The notes below the pieces were generated by a model. That model worked only from the letters and a program-made list of their open reading frames with translations. It was not told the DNA's origin and did no database searches. From the NCBI RefSeq assembly GCF_003287275.1, contig NZ_QEVW01000005.1, positions 372,001-436,000 on the forward strand: a stretch of DNA of 64,000 nucleotides. The letters are read 5' to 3'. The DNA comes from Paenibacillus taichungensis. Its GTDB lineage: Bacteria > Bacillota > Bacilli > Paenibacillales > Paenibacillaceae. Of the stretch, positions 9,875 through 18,466 are shown one piece after another (position 1 is the stretch's first letter; each line of letters starts with the position of its first letter). The position numbers and the translations under genes are program-made.

Positions 9875-11381
9875 GTTGACCACCGCCCCCCTCACGCTCA
9901 CGAAGAATCTGTTCCATTCGGTTCCGAACGGAAGAATCCATCTCTTTCTTCTCCTGGTTCAGCTCCTGATCCAACTTGTTCCATTGCTGCCGAAAGGAAC
10001 GCTTCGCGAGGCTTGGCGCAACCCGATAGCTGTTCCAGCCCTTAAGAGGCCCAAGTTTAAGTGAAATTCCGTTATTCCGTACTACGGCTTTCTGACCAAT
10101 CTGTCCGAGACGTATAGCCGCTCCGAAGCGTTTAGAATTGGAGACAACCGCTGCAAAACCTCTCATGCCAGCGCTCTCAAGCTTATTGCCATGGCCCTCT
10201 TCCACCTTGCGTCTGCGTAAATATACGAGCATATCATGCAGCGGAATTTTGACCGGACAGGCTTCATAACAGGCTCCGCACAGGCTGGAAGCACCCGCAA
10301 TGTCGTTCCATTCATCAATATTGCCATTCAATGCTGGTGTAAGTACCGCTCCGATCGGTCCGCTGTAGGTTCCACCATAAGCATGCCCGCCGATATGACG
10401 ATACACTGGACAAGCGTTCAGACATGCGCCGCAGCGAATACAATTCAAAAGCTCCTGAAATTCGGGATCACCCAACTGAAGTGAACGTCCATTATCCACA
10501 ATAATAATGTGCATTTCATCTGGCCCGTCCCCGTCTTCTGTTCGGCGTGGACCCGTTATGCCGGACATATACATCGTCAATTTTTGACCCGTCGCGGAGC
10601 GTGGCAGCAGGGTTGCCATCACCTCGAGATCTGTCCAGGATGGAATGATACGCTCCATGCCCATTAAGGTAATCTGTGTTTTTGGCACGGTGGATACCAT
10701 ACGGGCATTGCCTTCATTTTCAAATAGAACCATGGAACCGGTCTCCGCAATCGCAAAATTGCAACCAGTCATGCCAATATCGGCTTCAAGAAACTTCTCA
10801 CGCAGCTTTTTGCGTACAAATCCGGCAAGTACGGTGGTGTCCGGTTCCAGAATTTCTCCCGCTTCCTTGGATAACAGGTCCGCAATCTGGTAACGGTTCT
10901 TGTGAATAGCCGGAATGACAATATGAGATGGAGCTTCACCCGCTAATTGAATGATGTATTCGCCCAGATCGGTCTCTATCGCTTCAATGCCTGCGGATTC
11001 CAATACATGGTTGAGATGTACTTCTTCGGACACCATCGACTTGGATTTCACCACGGTGGAAGCCTGCTTGTGAGCCGCAATATCAAGCGCAATCGCCGCT
11101 GCCTCTACCGAAGTATCGGCAAAATGAATATGAACCCCATTGGCACGTGCATTATTGACAAATTCATTCAGGTAATAATCCAGATGTGCGATCGTATGCA
11201 GACGAATCTGACGTCCACGTTCGCGCCATTCTTCCCAGTTGCCATGTTCTTCGGATGCGGACTTCTTGCCATTACGCAATCGCTCTGTTGTAAATTTGAC
11301 GGCTTTCCGCAAGAAATCATCATTCAAAGCCAATTCTGCACGTTCTTTGACGGTAACATCCATCACACCGGGTTGACTCAT
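9864..11381 (-). CDS. lutB: Iron-sulfur lactate utilization protein LutB
   Basis: The iron-sulfur subunit of the LutABC complex that oxidises L-lactate to pyruvate. Residues about 60-300 form a LUD domain (TGCNFAIAETGSMVLFENEGNARMV region). Two ferredoxin-type clusters follow: CIRCGACLNACPVYR and CGACYEACPVKIP, each with CxxCxxC...CP spacing. The C-terminal 110 residues are basic and helical, as in B. subtilis LutB. At 505 residues it is of normal length. The start ATG overlaps the lutA stop in an ATGA, so the subunits are translationally coupled. Confidence 0.96.
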   Translation of the reverse strand: MSQPGVMDVTVKERAELALNDDFLRKAVKFTTERLRNGKKSASEEHGNWEEWRERGRQIRLHTIAHLDYYLNEFVNNARANGVHIHFADTSVEAAAIALDIAAHKQASTVVKSKSMVSEEVHLNHVLESAGIEAIETDLGEYIIQLAGEAPSHIVIPAIHKNRYQIADLLSKEAGEILEPDTTVLAGFVRKKLREKFLEADIGMTGCNFAIAETGSMVLFENEGNARMVSTVPKTQITLMGMERIIPSWTDLEVMATLLPRSATGQKLTMYMSGITGPRRTEDGDGPDEMHIIIVDNGRSLQLGDPEFQELLNCIRCGACLNACPVYRHIGGHAYGGTYSGPIGAVLTPALNGNIDEWNDIAGASSLCGACYEACPVKIPLHDMLVYLRRRKVEEGHGNKLESAGMRGFAAVVSNSKRFGAAIRLGQIGQKAVVRNNGISLKLGPLKGWNSYRVAPSLAKRSFRQQWNKLDQELNQEKKEMDSSVRNRMEQILREREGGGGQHEH

Positions 11382-12106
11382 CCTGTTTGCACCCCCTCAT
11401 ACAGCAGTTCAGCCAAATGCATCACACGCACTGGTTCGTTCCGATACCGCAGGTTACCTGCGATATTCATTAGACAGGCCATATCCAGTCCTACTAATAC
11501 TTCAGCTTCCGTCTCTTTGATATGATCTACCTTTTCTGTGACCATGGCCCCAGATATATCCGGCATTTTGATGGCAAAGGTACCCCCAAATCCGCAGCAG
11601 TCCTCTCCGTAAGGAAGGGGAACAAATTCCAAACCTTTTACTGCCGAAAGTAATGCCATAGGCTCATCCTTTACGCCTAACAAACGGCTGCCATGACACG
11701 AGGGATGGTATGTAACCTTATGCGGAAAATGTGCACCCAGATCCGTGATGCCAAGCACCTGAACGAGAAACTGAGTGAATTCGTAGGCTTTGGCTTCCAA
11801 ACGTTTAGCCTTCTCCAGCCATACAGGTTCATCGACAAACAGCTCGGGATAATGATGAATCATGTACGTACAGGAGCCCGAGGGACAGACGACAAAATCG
11901 CTGTCATCAAAGGCTTCCAGAATCGTTTTGGCTGCTACCCGTGTCTCATCCCAATACCCGCTGTTGTAGGAAGGCTGACCGCAGCAGGTCTGCACGGGCG
12001 GGAATTCCAACCGAACGCCATGAGCGGCGAGCAATCTCACCATCGCCTCCCCCACACGGGGATATATGGCATCGCTGAGGCAGGTAATGAATAAGGAGAC
12101 TTTCAT
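11378..12106 (-). CDS. lutA: Lactate utilization protein LutA (CCG-domain)
   Basis: A 242-residue protein made of two CCG (cysteine-rich) domains, as in heterodisulfide reductase subunit B and glycolate oxidase GlcF. The first carries FITCLSD and QTCCGQP, the second TYHPSCHGSR and EDCCGFGGTF; these Cys sets bind an iron-sulfur centre. It works with LutB and LutC in converting L-lactate to pyruvate. AGGAGCG seven bases before the ATG supports the start. It lies 67 bases after the DeoR-type regulator and on the same strand, so it may be read from the rhaB promoter or from a promoter in that gap. Confidence 0.96.
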   Translation of the reverse strand: MKVSLFITCLSDAIYPRVGEAMVRLLAAHGVRLEFPPVQTCCGQPSYNSGYWDETRVAAKTILEAFDDSDFVVCPSGSCTYMIHHYPELFVDEPVWLEKAKRLEAKAYEFTQFLVQVLGITDLGAHFPHKVTYHPSCHGSRLLGVKDEPMALLSAVKGLEFVPLPYGEDCCGFGGTFAIKMPDISGAMVTEKVDHIKETEAEVLVGLDMACLMNIAGNLRYRNEPVRVMHLAELLYEGVQTG

Positions 12107-12173
12107 GATTACACGCTCCTATAACTGAAGAATTGTTGTTATAACGCATATAAGTGTCGAATACCGTAATGTT

Positions 12174-12935
12174 TTATACCCTTGTGATTGAGATATCATA
12201 TCTGTTCAGACGTTCTATCAAATCATCATTAAGCGACTGATCCGTGATCACCGCATGAACGGCATTTAACCCGGTTACCCGGGCAAATGCACGAACCCCA
12301 AACTTGCTTCGATCTGCAAGCAAAATGACCTGGTCGGATATACCGACCATTTTCTGCTTCAACCGGGCCTGAAGCTCATTGGATTCACTTATTCCGCCAC
12401 CTTCCAGATGCACACCTTTACAAGACAGGAACAATTTATCGACATGATATGTCTCCAGAGAACGTTCGGCGAGCGGTCCAACAAAAGACAGAGATCGTTG
12501 GGCCAGCTGCCCTCCAGTTGAGATGACCTCAATCTTATCCCTGCTGCTCAGTTCAGTAGCTACCTGTATCGAGTTGGTCAATACAGTCAGTGGCATATCC
12601 GGCATATTGGCCGCCATATACCCTGCTGTCGTGCTGGCATCCAGCAGAATTCGATCACCCGGCTGAATCATGGATAGAGCCGATAAGGCAATTCTTTTCT
12701 TTTCCTCCGCATGGGTTGTTTCCCTTACCCGGTAAGGGATCTCCGGCTGCTCTTCCTTCACGCTGACAGCGCCGCCATGGGAACGGCGCAGTCGCCCTGC
12801 TTGCTCCAGCCGGTCGAGATCACGACGAATGGTCTCCTCTGTTACCCGGCAGTGCTCACTAAGCTCGGATACACGCATGCTGCCCTTAACATTAACCATC
12901 TCCACAATCCGGTCATAGCGCTCTGCTGCCAGCAT
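12174..12935 (-). CDS. DeoR/GlpR-family regulator, probably RhaR-like
   Basis: A 253-residue sugar-phosphate-responsive regulator. The N-terminal winged helix has the DeoR signature (SMRVSELSEHCRVTEETIRRDLDRLE then SHGGAV), and the C-terminal part is the isomerase-like effector domain (LLDASTTAGYMA, LTNSIQVA, STGGQL, FVGPLAE). It starts one base after the rhaB stop and has GAGGTG before the ATG. Its position and style match RhaR (YulB) of the B. subtilis rhamnose operon. Repeats resembling rhamnose-regulator sites stand upstream of rhaB (14516-14567). A close paralogue is encoded at 23401-24168. Confidence 0.9.
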   Translation of the reverse strand: MLAAERYDRIVEMVNVKGSMRVSELSEHCRVTEETIRRDLDRLEQAGRLRRSHGGAVSVKEEQPEIPYRVRETTHAEEKKRIALSALSMIQPGDRILLDASTTAGYMAANMPDMPLTVLTNSIQVATELSSRDKIEVISTGGQLAQRSLSFVGPLAERSLETYHVDKLFLSCKGVHLEGGGISESNELQARLKQKMVGISDQVILLADRSKFGVRAFARVTGLNAVHAVITDQSLNDDLIERLNRYDISITRV

Positions 12936-12936
12936 G

Positions 12937-14430
12937 TTACACCTCGCTTCCGGCTTGTGATTTGGGCGAAGCCGTCAACTTTAGGAATCTACCATAGGCC
13001 TCTTCCCAGATCGGTCTGTCCTTTGGTTCATAATCGGTAACTGGGAATGAATCACGAATGACCCTGCGCGCTTCCCATATATCCTTAAAGGCTCCACTTG
13101 CCATCCACTGTACAGCCATGTTCCCGATCGCACTACCTTCTGCCGGCCCTGCCCATACCGGTTTGCCAATGGAATTGGCAGTCCACTGACATAACAGACG
13201 ATTCTGAATGCCACCACCGACCATGTGCAATCCACTAAAAGACTGTCTGGACAGTTGTTCTGTCCATTCCAGCACTCGCCGATACTTCAGTGCAAGACTC
13301 TCCAGAATGGAACGGGCAATGGCTCCCTGGTCTTGCGGCTCAGCCTGCCCTGTAGCACGGCAATATTGTTGTATGCGAGAGGTCATATCCCCTGCTGGCA
13401 TAAACCGGTCATCATCGGGATCAAACAAGCTTGAAAATGCAGGAGCAAGTTCCGCCCTGCTTAGTAACTCCGCATAGCTGATTCCCTGTCCCTTCCGTTC
13501 CCATTCACGCATGCATTCCTGCAAAATCCACAGGCCCATGATGTTCTTAAGCAAACGGAACGTGCCTCCTGCCCCGCCCTCATTCGTAAAATTGAGCGCC
13601 AAACTCTCGGAACTGATGGCGGGGTGATCAATCTCCGTGCCCATTAGTGACCAGGTTCCACAGCTTAGGTAGGCAAATGAACGCTCTGTTGCAGGAACAG
13701 CTACGACTGCTGATCCTGTGTCATGCTCTGCAACCGCAATAACCGGAATGGCAGATAGGCCAAGATCACTGCAAATGCTGCTGCGCAATTGTCCCACTCG
13801 AGTACCTGGCATGACTGCTTCTCCAAACAGCGTCTCCGAAATGCCGATATGTGCAAGTAGTTCACCGTCCCAATGCCCTGTAGTCGGATTGTACAGCTGC
13901 GTTGTGGTGGCGTTGGTAAACTCATTCACCGCTTCACCGGTTAGAAAGTAACGAAGCAGATCGGGGATCATAAGGAATCGCTCCGCTTCGTTAAGCAGTG
14001 GGGAGCCACTTCGCTTAAGCGTTGCCAACTGATACAATGTGTTAAAGCTAAGAAACTGGATGCCTGTGCGTTCGAAAATTCGCTGAGAGGTCAATTCCTT
14101 GCGCACCTGATCCATCATGCCGTTAAACTGTGCATCACGATAATGATATGGATTGCCCAACAATTCACCATGACTCCCAAGCAGTCCAAAATCAACTGCC
14201 CAGGAATCAATCCCCAGACTTTCAGGCTGCTCTCCCTTTTGTTTAACAAGATTTAGCCCTTCCAGCAATTCATGGTGCAGCCTCAATATATCCCAGTGCA
14301 GCCGCTCCCCCGCTTTTACCGGCTCATTCTTGAACCGATGGATCTCCAACGTTTCCATTCCCCGATCATTCAGATGACCCAGCAGTGCTCTCCCGCTTCC
14401 AGCACCCAAATCATACGCCAGCACACTCAC
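12937..14430 (-). CDS. rhaB: Rhamnulokinase
   Basis: An FGGY-family kinase (497 residues) that phosphorylates L-rhamnulose to rhamnulose 1-phosphate in the cytoplasm. It has the N-terminal phosphate-binding loop (AYDLGAGSGRALLG), the substrate-domain motif SLGIDSWAVDFGLLG, the HDTGSAV segment (AEHDTGSAVVAVP) and the second nucleotide-binding part (GGGIQNRLLCQWTAN, EGSAIGN). The start appears to be GTG at 14430. It heads a leftward operon with a RhaR-like regulator and lutABC. Rhamnose isomerase and the aldolase are not in the window. Upstream are A/T-rich direct repeats and a catabolite-repression-like site. Confidence 0.95.
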   Translation of the reverse strand: MSVLAYDLGAGSGRALLGHLNDRGMETLEIHRFKNEPVKAGERLHWDILRLHHELLEGLNLVKQKGEQPESLGIDSWAVDFGLLGSHGELLGNPYHYRDAQFNGMMDQVRKELTSQRIFERTGIQFLSFNTLYQLATLKRSGSPLLNEAERFLMIPDLLRYFLTGEAVNEFTNATTTQLYNPTTGHWDGELLAHIGISETLFGEAVMPGTRVGQLRSSICSDLGLSAIPVIAVAEHDTGSAVVAVPATERSFAYLSCGTWSLMGTEIDHPAISSESLALNFTNEGGAGGTFRLLKNIMGLWILQECMREWERKGQGISYAELLSRAELAPAFSSLFDPDDDRFMPAGDMTSRIQQYCRATGQAEPQDQGAIARSILESLALKYRRVLEWTEQLSRQSFSGLHMVGGGIQNRLLCQWTANSIGKPVWAGPAEGSAIGNMAVQWMASGAFKDIWEARRVIRDSFPVTDYEPKDRPIWEEAYGRFLKLTASPKSQAGSEV

Positions 14431-14515
14431 CGCTTTTCACCAGCCCTTCATCCCAAACTATATTTCGCCCTTGAACATTTCTTGATTTCATCCATGACTA
14501 CTCTGTACTTTATTC

Positions 14516-14567
14516 TTTATTTTTTTGTTTGTTTATTTTTGTTTTATACTGTTTTGCTTTATTTTAC
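14516..14567 (-). promoter_or_regulatory. Direct repeats upstream of rhaB, candidate RhaR operator
   Basis: On the plus strand TTTATTTTTTTG (14516), TTTATTTTTG (14532) and TTTATTTTAC (14558) repeat; read with the gene they are CAAAAATAAA-like. From memory, B. subtilis RhaR binds repeats of this kind, and DeoR-family operators are often such A-rich direct repeats. They lie about 85-140 bases before the rhaB start. Confidence 0.55.
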
Positions 14568-14581
14568 GAGTATATCATCAA

Positions 14582-14595
14582 TGTAAGCGTTTGAA
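14582..14595 (-). promoter_or_regulatory. Candidate catabolite-responsive element (cre) upstream of rhaB
   Basis: TGTAAGCGTTTGAA matches the palindromic cre consensus TGWAANCGNTNWCA at 12 of 14 positions. Its place upstream of a sugar-catabolic operon makes CcpA control plausible, but the match is imperfect. Confidence 0.4.
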
Positions 14596-14629
14596 TACCC
14601 TGTGATTGGTTTCATTTACCCATACCAAA

Positions 14630-14656
14630 AACGACTCTCTCCACTGGGGAGGAGCC
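14630..14656 (-). terminator. Possible terminator of the DUF2500 gene
   Basis: Read leftward, GGCTCCTCC can pair imperfectly with GGAGAGAGTC and a run of five T follows. It starts just after the DUF2500 stop. The stem has bulges, so the call is weak. Confidence 0.4.
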
Positions 14657-14670
14657 GCCTTCCTGTTAAC

Positions 14671-15186
14671 TCACGTATAAAAGCTGTTTTTGCTAACACC
14701 GGACTGAGGCTGCACATCTCTTTCAAAATGCTTAAACCTTGTCCCCTGATACGTCAGCATGCCTCGGTCATTTTCCACAAACATTCCGTAATTACTGCCG
14801 CCAACATTTAATTCCACACGGTCTCCATTATCAAATTCAAACGTGGCATAATACCAGGTAGACGCACTGCTGTCCCCGCTCCCACCTGTGACTTCTGTTC
14901 GCTTTGCCACAATCGTTGAATGCAAGGTTAACAGCGCTGATGCATTATTCGATGACCATGTGCGTACCCCTGAAATAATGGCATAAACAATGACACCGGC
15001 AATGATGAGAAAGACGCCACCGATAAAAATGGATCCAAATGCACTCATTGCACCAAACTCATTGAATCCAGCAAAAAAACCACTCTGATTGCCCTCAAAT
15101 CCCGGAACATCATTCATGTCATCAAAAATACCGAAGCCATCCATGCTTAACCAGCCCAGTGATGAAGATATGCTCAATGACGTCAT
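14671..15186 (-). CDS. DUF2500-family membrane protein
   Basis: A 171-residue protein with a Gly/Phe/Asp-rich N-terminal stretch, one transmembrane segment at about residues 50-75 (SIFIGGVFLIIAGVIVYAIISG), and a C-terminal beta domain with the family pattern (HSTIVAKRTEV, then WYYATFEFDNGDRVELNV and a final GMLTYQGTRFKHFER). DUF2500 proteins are small single-pass proteins (E. coli YhhM) of unknown role. The C-terminal domain is inferred to be cytoplasmic or extracytoplasmic; the sequence does not decide. Single gene 109 bases after pepF. Confidence 0.82.
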   Translation of the reverse strand: MTSLSISSSLGWLSMDGFGIFDDMNDVPGFEGNQSGFFAGFNEFGAMSAFGSIFIGGVFLIIAGVIVYAIISGVRTWSSNNASALLTLHSTIVAKRTEVTGGSGDSSASTWYYATFEFDNGDRVELNVGGSNYGMFVENDRGMLTYQGTRFKHFERDVQPQSGVSKNSFYT

Positions 15187-15294
15187 TCATCATCGTTCCC
15201 TTCTTCCTGCAAATTAAGATGCACCGCCCCCTGCCAAGGAGACGGTGCACGCAGACAACCCTACAAGCCTTGTCCGTATACTATATGAATCTGA

Positions 15295-17097
15295 TTACGA
15301 ATACAGACGTTCAAGTTCATCGACCAGACTACCAACATAGGCAACAGCAGCACGAATCGGCTCAGGTCCAGACATGTCCACACCCGCAAGCTTCATCAGC
15401 TCTTGCGGATCAAGACTTCCTCCCGCTTTCAATGCGTCAAGCCAGCGATCCACGGCAGGCTGCCCTTCTTCCCGAATCAGCTGTGCAGCAGCGGTAGATG
15501 CCGTCAGACCTGCTGCATAGGTATATGGATACAATCCCATATAATAATGAGGCTGTCTCATCCAGGTCAGTTTGGCCCCCTCATCAATCACCAGATCAGG
15601 ACCCCAGAACTCGGAGAGGATGTTGCCTTTCAGCTGACTTAACGTCTTCGCTGTGATAGGTTCATCCTTGGTTGCAAGTGCGTACACCTGACGCTGCAAT
15701 TCACCTTCAAGCAGATGCGTAACAAAGTTATGGTAGTACGTATTGAGCAATTGCAAAATGACCCAACGACGCATTCTCGGATTATCAGAACGTTTCAACA
15801 AATGATCTGCCAGCAGCATTTCATTCATCGTTGAAGGTGCCTCTATGAAATAGAGCGATGGTCGTGTATTCGTAAGACGTTGGTAATGCCCGGCAAGCAT
15901 GAAATGTCCGGCATGTCCGACTTCATGGGCAAGTGTAAACGCTCCGCGCATATTATTTGCCCATGAGATGAGGATATAGGAATGAGAACCATATATGGAC
16001 GAACAAAAAGCCCCTGTCGATTTGCCCGCATTATCAGCGTAATCTACCCACCGCTCACTAAATGCACGTTCCACAATGTCGCCATATTCCGGTCCCATCA
16101 CGGCAAGCGCTTCACGAATGAGCGTGCATGCTTCCTCATATGTAATGGCAGGGCTGAATTCAGGGTCCAGTGGTGCTTTCAGATCACAGAACATCAGCTT
16201 GTCCAGACCTAACTCACGTTTCTTGAGAGCTGCCAGTCTGCGCATATGAGGCGCAAGTTCCTTCTGGATGATATCCAGGACATTGTTGTACATGTCTTTG
16301 CTTACCTGCTGCGGACTGAGAAGCATATCCGTAACATCATCATATCCACGCAGCCTGGACATAACGACCTGTTTCTTCACTTCGGTGGCGTAACCTTCAG
16401 CGAACGTATTTTTGTAATCGTTCAGCTTGGAGCTGAACGCGGCATAAGCAGAGCGGCGCAGCTTCGTATCCGATGACATTTCATAATTGTTCTCATAAAA
16501 TGACCAGGACAGCGGGCGATTATTGTCATCGCCGTCAAGTGCATCGTCAAACGTCATGTCTGCCAGTTTACCGCGCAGATAGATCCGGTATGGCGAGTCC
16601 AGCACTTCCCCAAGGGAAGCGAGTACCTTCTCCGTTTCGGGCGAGAGACGATGTGCTTTTTCCTGGATTAGACGATCCAGACTGCGAGCATACGGCTGCA
16701 AACCCGGAAGTTCTTCAATATAACGTTGAACCGTTCCATCGGGAAGATTCACGATCTCGGAATTCACAAAAGACAAGGACGACGACAAATTCGATAAAAT
16801 ATCTCCTGCCTTGGCTGAATTCTCAATATTTGCGGGATTGGTACTGTCCTCCGACTGTTTAAGTCGGGCATATGAAGCTGTTTTTCCAATCCGTTCATGA
16901 AGTGCTTCACGGGCATCCAGACAGGCCAGCAGCTGCTCAGCGCCGTCGCCCAGATGTCCTTTGAATGTTTCGATATGAGCAGCAGCTTCAGTCAATGATC
17001 TAAGCTCCTGCTCCCACTCTTCGTCAGTCCCAAACAAGTCTCGCAAGTCCCAGGTAGTCTCTTGGCTTACTTCATCGCGTGTACGTATTTTTTCCAT
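15295..17097 (-). CDS. pepF: Oligoendopeptidase F (M3 metallopeptidase)
   Basis: A 600-residue cytoplasmic zinc peptidase that degrades oligopeptides. The M3 active-site motif HEVGHAGH (HExxH) is clear, with the downstream EAPSTMNEMLL segment that supplies the third zinc ligand Glu. The N-terminal helical domain (RDEVSQETTWDLRDLFGTDEEW) is typical of the PepF/PF1 subfamily, and the total length is normal. AAGGAGG precedes the ATG. It appears to be a single gene, with repeat-containing spacer upstream. Confidence 0.96.
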   Translation of the reverse strand: MEKIRTRDEVSQETTWDLRDLFGTDEEWEQELRSLTEAAAHIETFKGHLGDGAEQLLACLDAREALHERIGKTASYARLKQSEDSTNPANIENSAKAGDILSNLSSSLSFVNSEIVNLPDGTVQRYIEELPGLQPYARSLDRLIQEKAHRLSPETEKVLASLGEVLDSPYRIYLRGKLADMTFDDALDGDDNNRPLSWSFYENNYEMSSDTKLRRSAYAAFSSKLNDYKNTFAEGYATEVKKQVVMSRLRGYDDVTDMLLSPQQVSKDMYNNVLDIIQKELAPHMRRLAALKKRELGLDKLMFCDLKAPLDPEFSPAITYEEACTLIREALAVMGPEYGDIVERAFSERWVDYADNAGKSTGAFCSSIYGSHSYILISWANNMRGAFTLAHEVGHAGHFMLAGHYQRLTNTRPSLYFIEAPSTMNEMLLADHLLKRSDNPRMRRWVILQLLNTYYHNFVTHLLEGELQRQVYALATKDEPITAKTLSQLKGNILSEFWGPDLVIDEGAKLTWMRQPHYYMGLYPYTYAAGLTASTAAAQLIREEGQPAVDRWLDALKAGGSLDPQELMKLAGVDMSGPEPIRAAVAYVGSLVDELERLYS

Positions 17098-17205
17098 CGT
17101 TATATGTCATCCTCCTTGCATTTCCAATATCTCTCATCGTATCATATTCAGAGCATTTATGCCTTACATATCCTAAAATGAGCCTTTTGGTTCAAGGGAT
17201 TATAG

Positions 17206-17384
17206 ATTGAACTAAACAATATTCACACTTACCACTCCGATGACAGAACAACCTTCCGATCGCTGTTATCCCCAGATTTTTTGATTCAATTCTACAAAGG
17301 TGAAAATCTGGTGATAAAGGCGAACGCTCTGCTTCTTCAGGTTCTTTCTGTCCTCTACGTTTCTCGTGTGAACGTTAGTTCAAT
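17206..17384. repeat. Dispersed structured repeat, copy 1 (shortened)
   Basis: This 179-base copy is bounded by ATTGAACTAA and TTAGTTCAAT and is clearly similar to 18207-18434 (shared CCGATGACAGAACAA, TTCCGATCGCTGTTAT, CCAGATTTTTT and AAAGGCGAACGC blocks), but lacks about 40 bases in its right half. Inside, CCAGATTTT pairs with AAAATCTGG and GATGACAG with CTGTTATC. It lies upstream of pepF in a 496-base gap. Confidence 0.85.
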
Positions 17385-17395
17385 AAAAGTAAACA

Positions 17396-17511
17396 GGGGG
17401 AATCTAGGGATAAATGCGATGCGCATGCTTCTGATGTAACTTCTTTCAGAAAGCTTCTAGATCTACTTCTTCAAGCTAATTCTGCCCACTGCGTTTGGAG
17501 TAAACTGTTGA
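17396..17511. repeat. Dispersed structured repeat, degenerate half copy
   Basis: The stretch containing TGCGCATGCTTCTGATGTAA, TTCTTTCAGAAAGCTTCTAG and TTCTGCCCACTGCGTTTGG resembles the right half of the copy at 18207-18434, including the part missing from copy 1. With copy 1 it fills most of the gap 17098-17593; the rest holds only the hxlR terminator. Confidence 0.7.
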
Positions 17512-17538
17512 TCCACTGACCAAAATTTAAAAATATAA

Positions 17539-17578
17539 AAACCGCCGGGTGATGGAAGTATCCATTTACCCGGCGGTT
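17539..17578 (-). terminator. Terminator of hxlR
   Basis: AACCGCCGGGT and ACCCGGCGGTT form an 11-bp stem, and a T run follows in the leftward direction. It stands 15 bases after the hxlR stop. Confidence 0.9.
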
Positions 17579-17593
17579 CGTTCTGACTATAAT

Positions 17594-17953
17594 TTATTCT
17601 GATTTCCAAATTACATTTTCACCATAGTTTTTACCCCAGTTATACATCGCATGCAGCACGGGCATCAGGCTCTGTCCGTGATCCGTCAACGTATATTCCA
17701 CACGAGGAGGTACTTCTGCATACACCTTGCGCTCAATTAGCTTGTCTTCCTCCAGCTCACGCAACTGGTTGGTCAGCATCTTTTGAGTAATATGAGGAAT
17801 CAATCGCTTCAATTCACTGAAACGTTTGGTGCCTTCAAGACCCAGATGCCATAAAATAATCAGTTTCCATTTGCCGCCAATCACAGCAAGGGTCAATTCT
17901 TTCTCACAGTTGATCTCTTTCAAATTGATGCGTTCCTTGACTTCGGCTGCCAT
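17594..17953 (-). CDS. hxlR: HxlR-type transcriptional activator
   Basis: A 119-residue DUF24/HxlR winged-helix protein. The diagnostic segment [23 protein letters not shown], followed by [28 protein letters not shown] and the wing [13 protein letters not shown], is close to B. subtilis HxlR, which switches on hxlAB in response to formaldehyde. The Cys near the N-terminus (NCEKEL) is the usual redox or electrophile-sensing residue of the family. It lies downstream of hxlB on the same strand but is separated by a repeat element and a terminator, so it has its own promoter. In B. subtilis it is divergent, so the arrangement differs. Confidence 0.9.
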   Translation of the reverse strand: MAAEVKERINLKEINCEKELTLAVIGGKWKLIILWHLGLEGTKRFSELKRLIPHITQKMLTNQLRELEEDKLIERKVYAEVPPRVEYTLTDHGQSLMPVLHAMYNWGKNYGENVIWKSE

Positions 17954-18159
17954 GGCTCCGAGCCCCCTTTTCTTTCGCTTAATCTTATATCGCTAAAATG
18001 CATTTCGCATATCACAAGAACACTCCGCAACAGGAGAACTTGCCGCTCCCTTGTATCATATAACGGGTTCATTGGTTCGATACAGCTTGTATATATTCTA
18101 CTACAGCACGACCCTGATGTTAAGCAAACCCAGAATTAGACTACAGGCAACGATCGCAG

Positions 18160-18199
18160 AAAAGACCGGAACTCCCACTTGTTTTAGGGAATTCCGGTC
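18160..18199 (-). terminator. Terminator of hxlAB, displaced from hxlB by a repeat
   Basis: GACCGGAACTCCC (18164-18176) pairs with GGGAATTCCGGTC (18187-18199); a TTTTCT tract follows leftward. It is 270 bases after the hxlB stop, with the repeat 18207-18434 in between. Confidence 0.85.
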
Positions 18200-18206
18200 A
18201 TCCAGC

Positions 18207-18434
18207 TATAAGTTGAACTAATGAATATTTACACTGGCCACTCCGATGACAGAACAATCTTCCGATCGCTGTTATGCCCAGATTTTTTATCCTCTTTATC
18301 AAAAGTGAAAATTTGGTCATAAAGGCGAACGCGTATGCTTCCGATGTAGCTTTCTTTCAGAAAGCTTTTAGCTCCGCTTCTCCAGCTTATTTCTGTCCTC
18401 TACGTTGTTGTGTAAATGTTTAGTTCAACTTATA
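18207..18434. repeat. Dispersed structured repeat, copy 2 (full length)
   Basis: This 228-base element has perfect 15-bp terminal inverted repeats (TATAAGTTGAACTAA and TTAGTTCAACTTATA) and no open reading frame of note. Internal hairpins include AGCTTTCT-TTC-AGAAAGCT and CCAGATTTT/AAAATTTGG. In the second, one Watson-Crick pair of copy 1 becomes a G-U pair, which keeps the fold. It looks like a MITE-like or RNA-encoding repeat. The gap 17954-18466 holds this element, the terminator at 18160-18199 and the hxlR upstream region. Confidence 0.88.
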
Positions 18435-18466
18435 TATTCTACTTCTTCAAGTTAATGACATATGGT

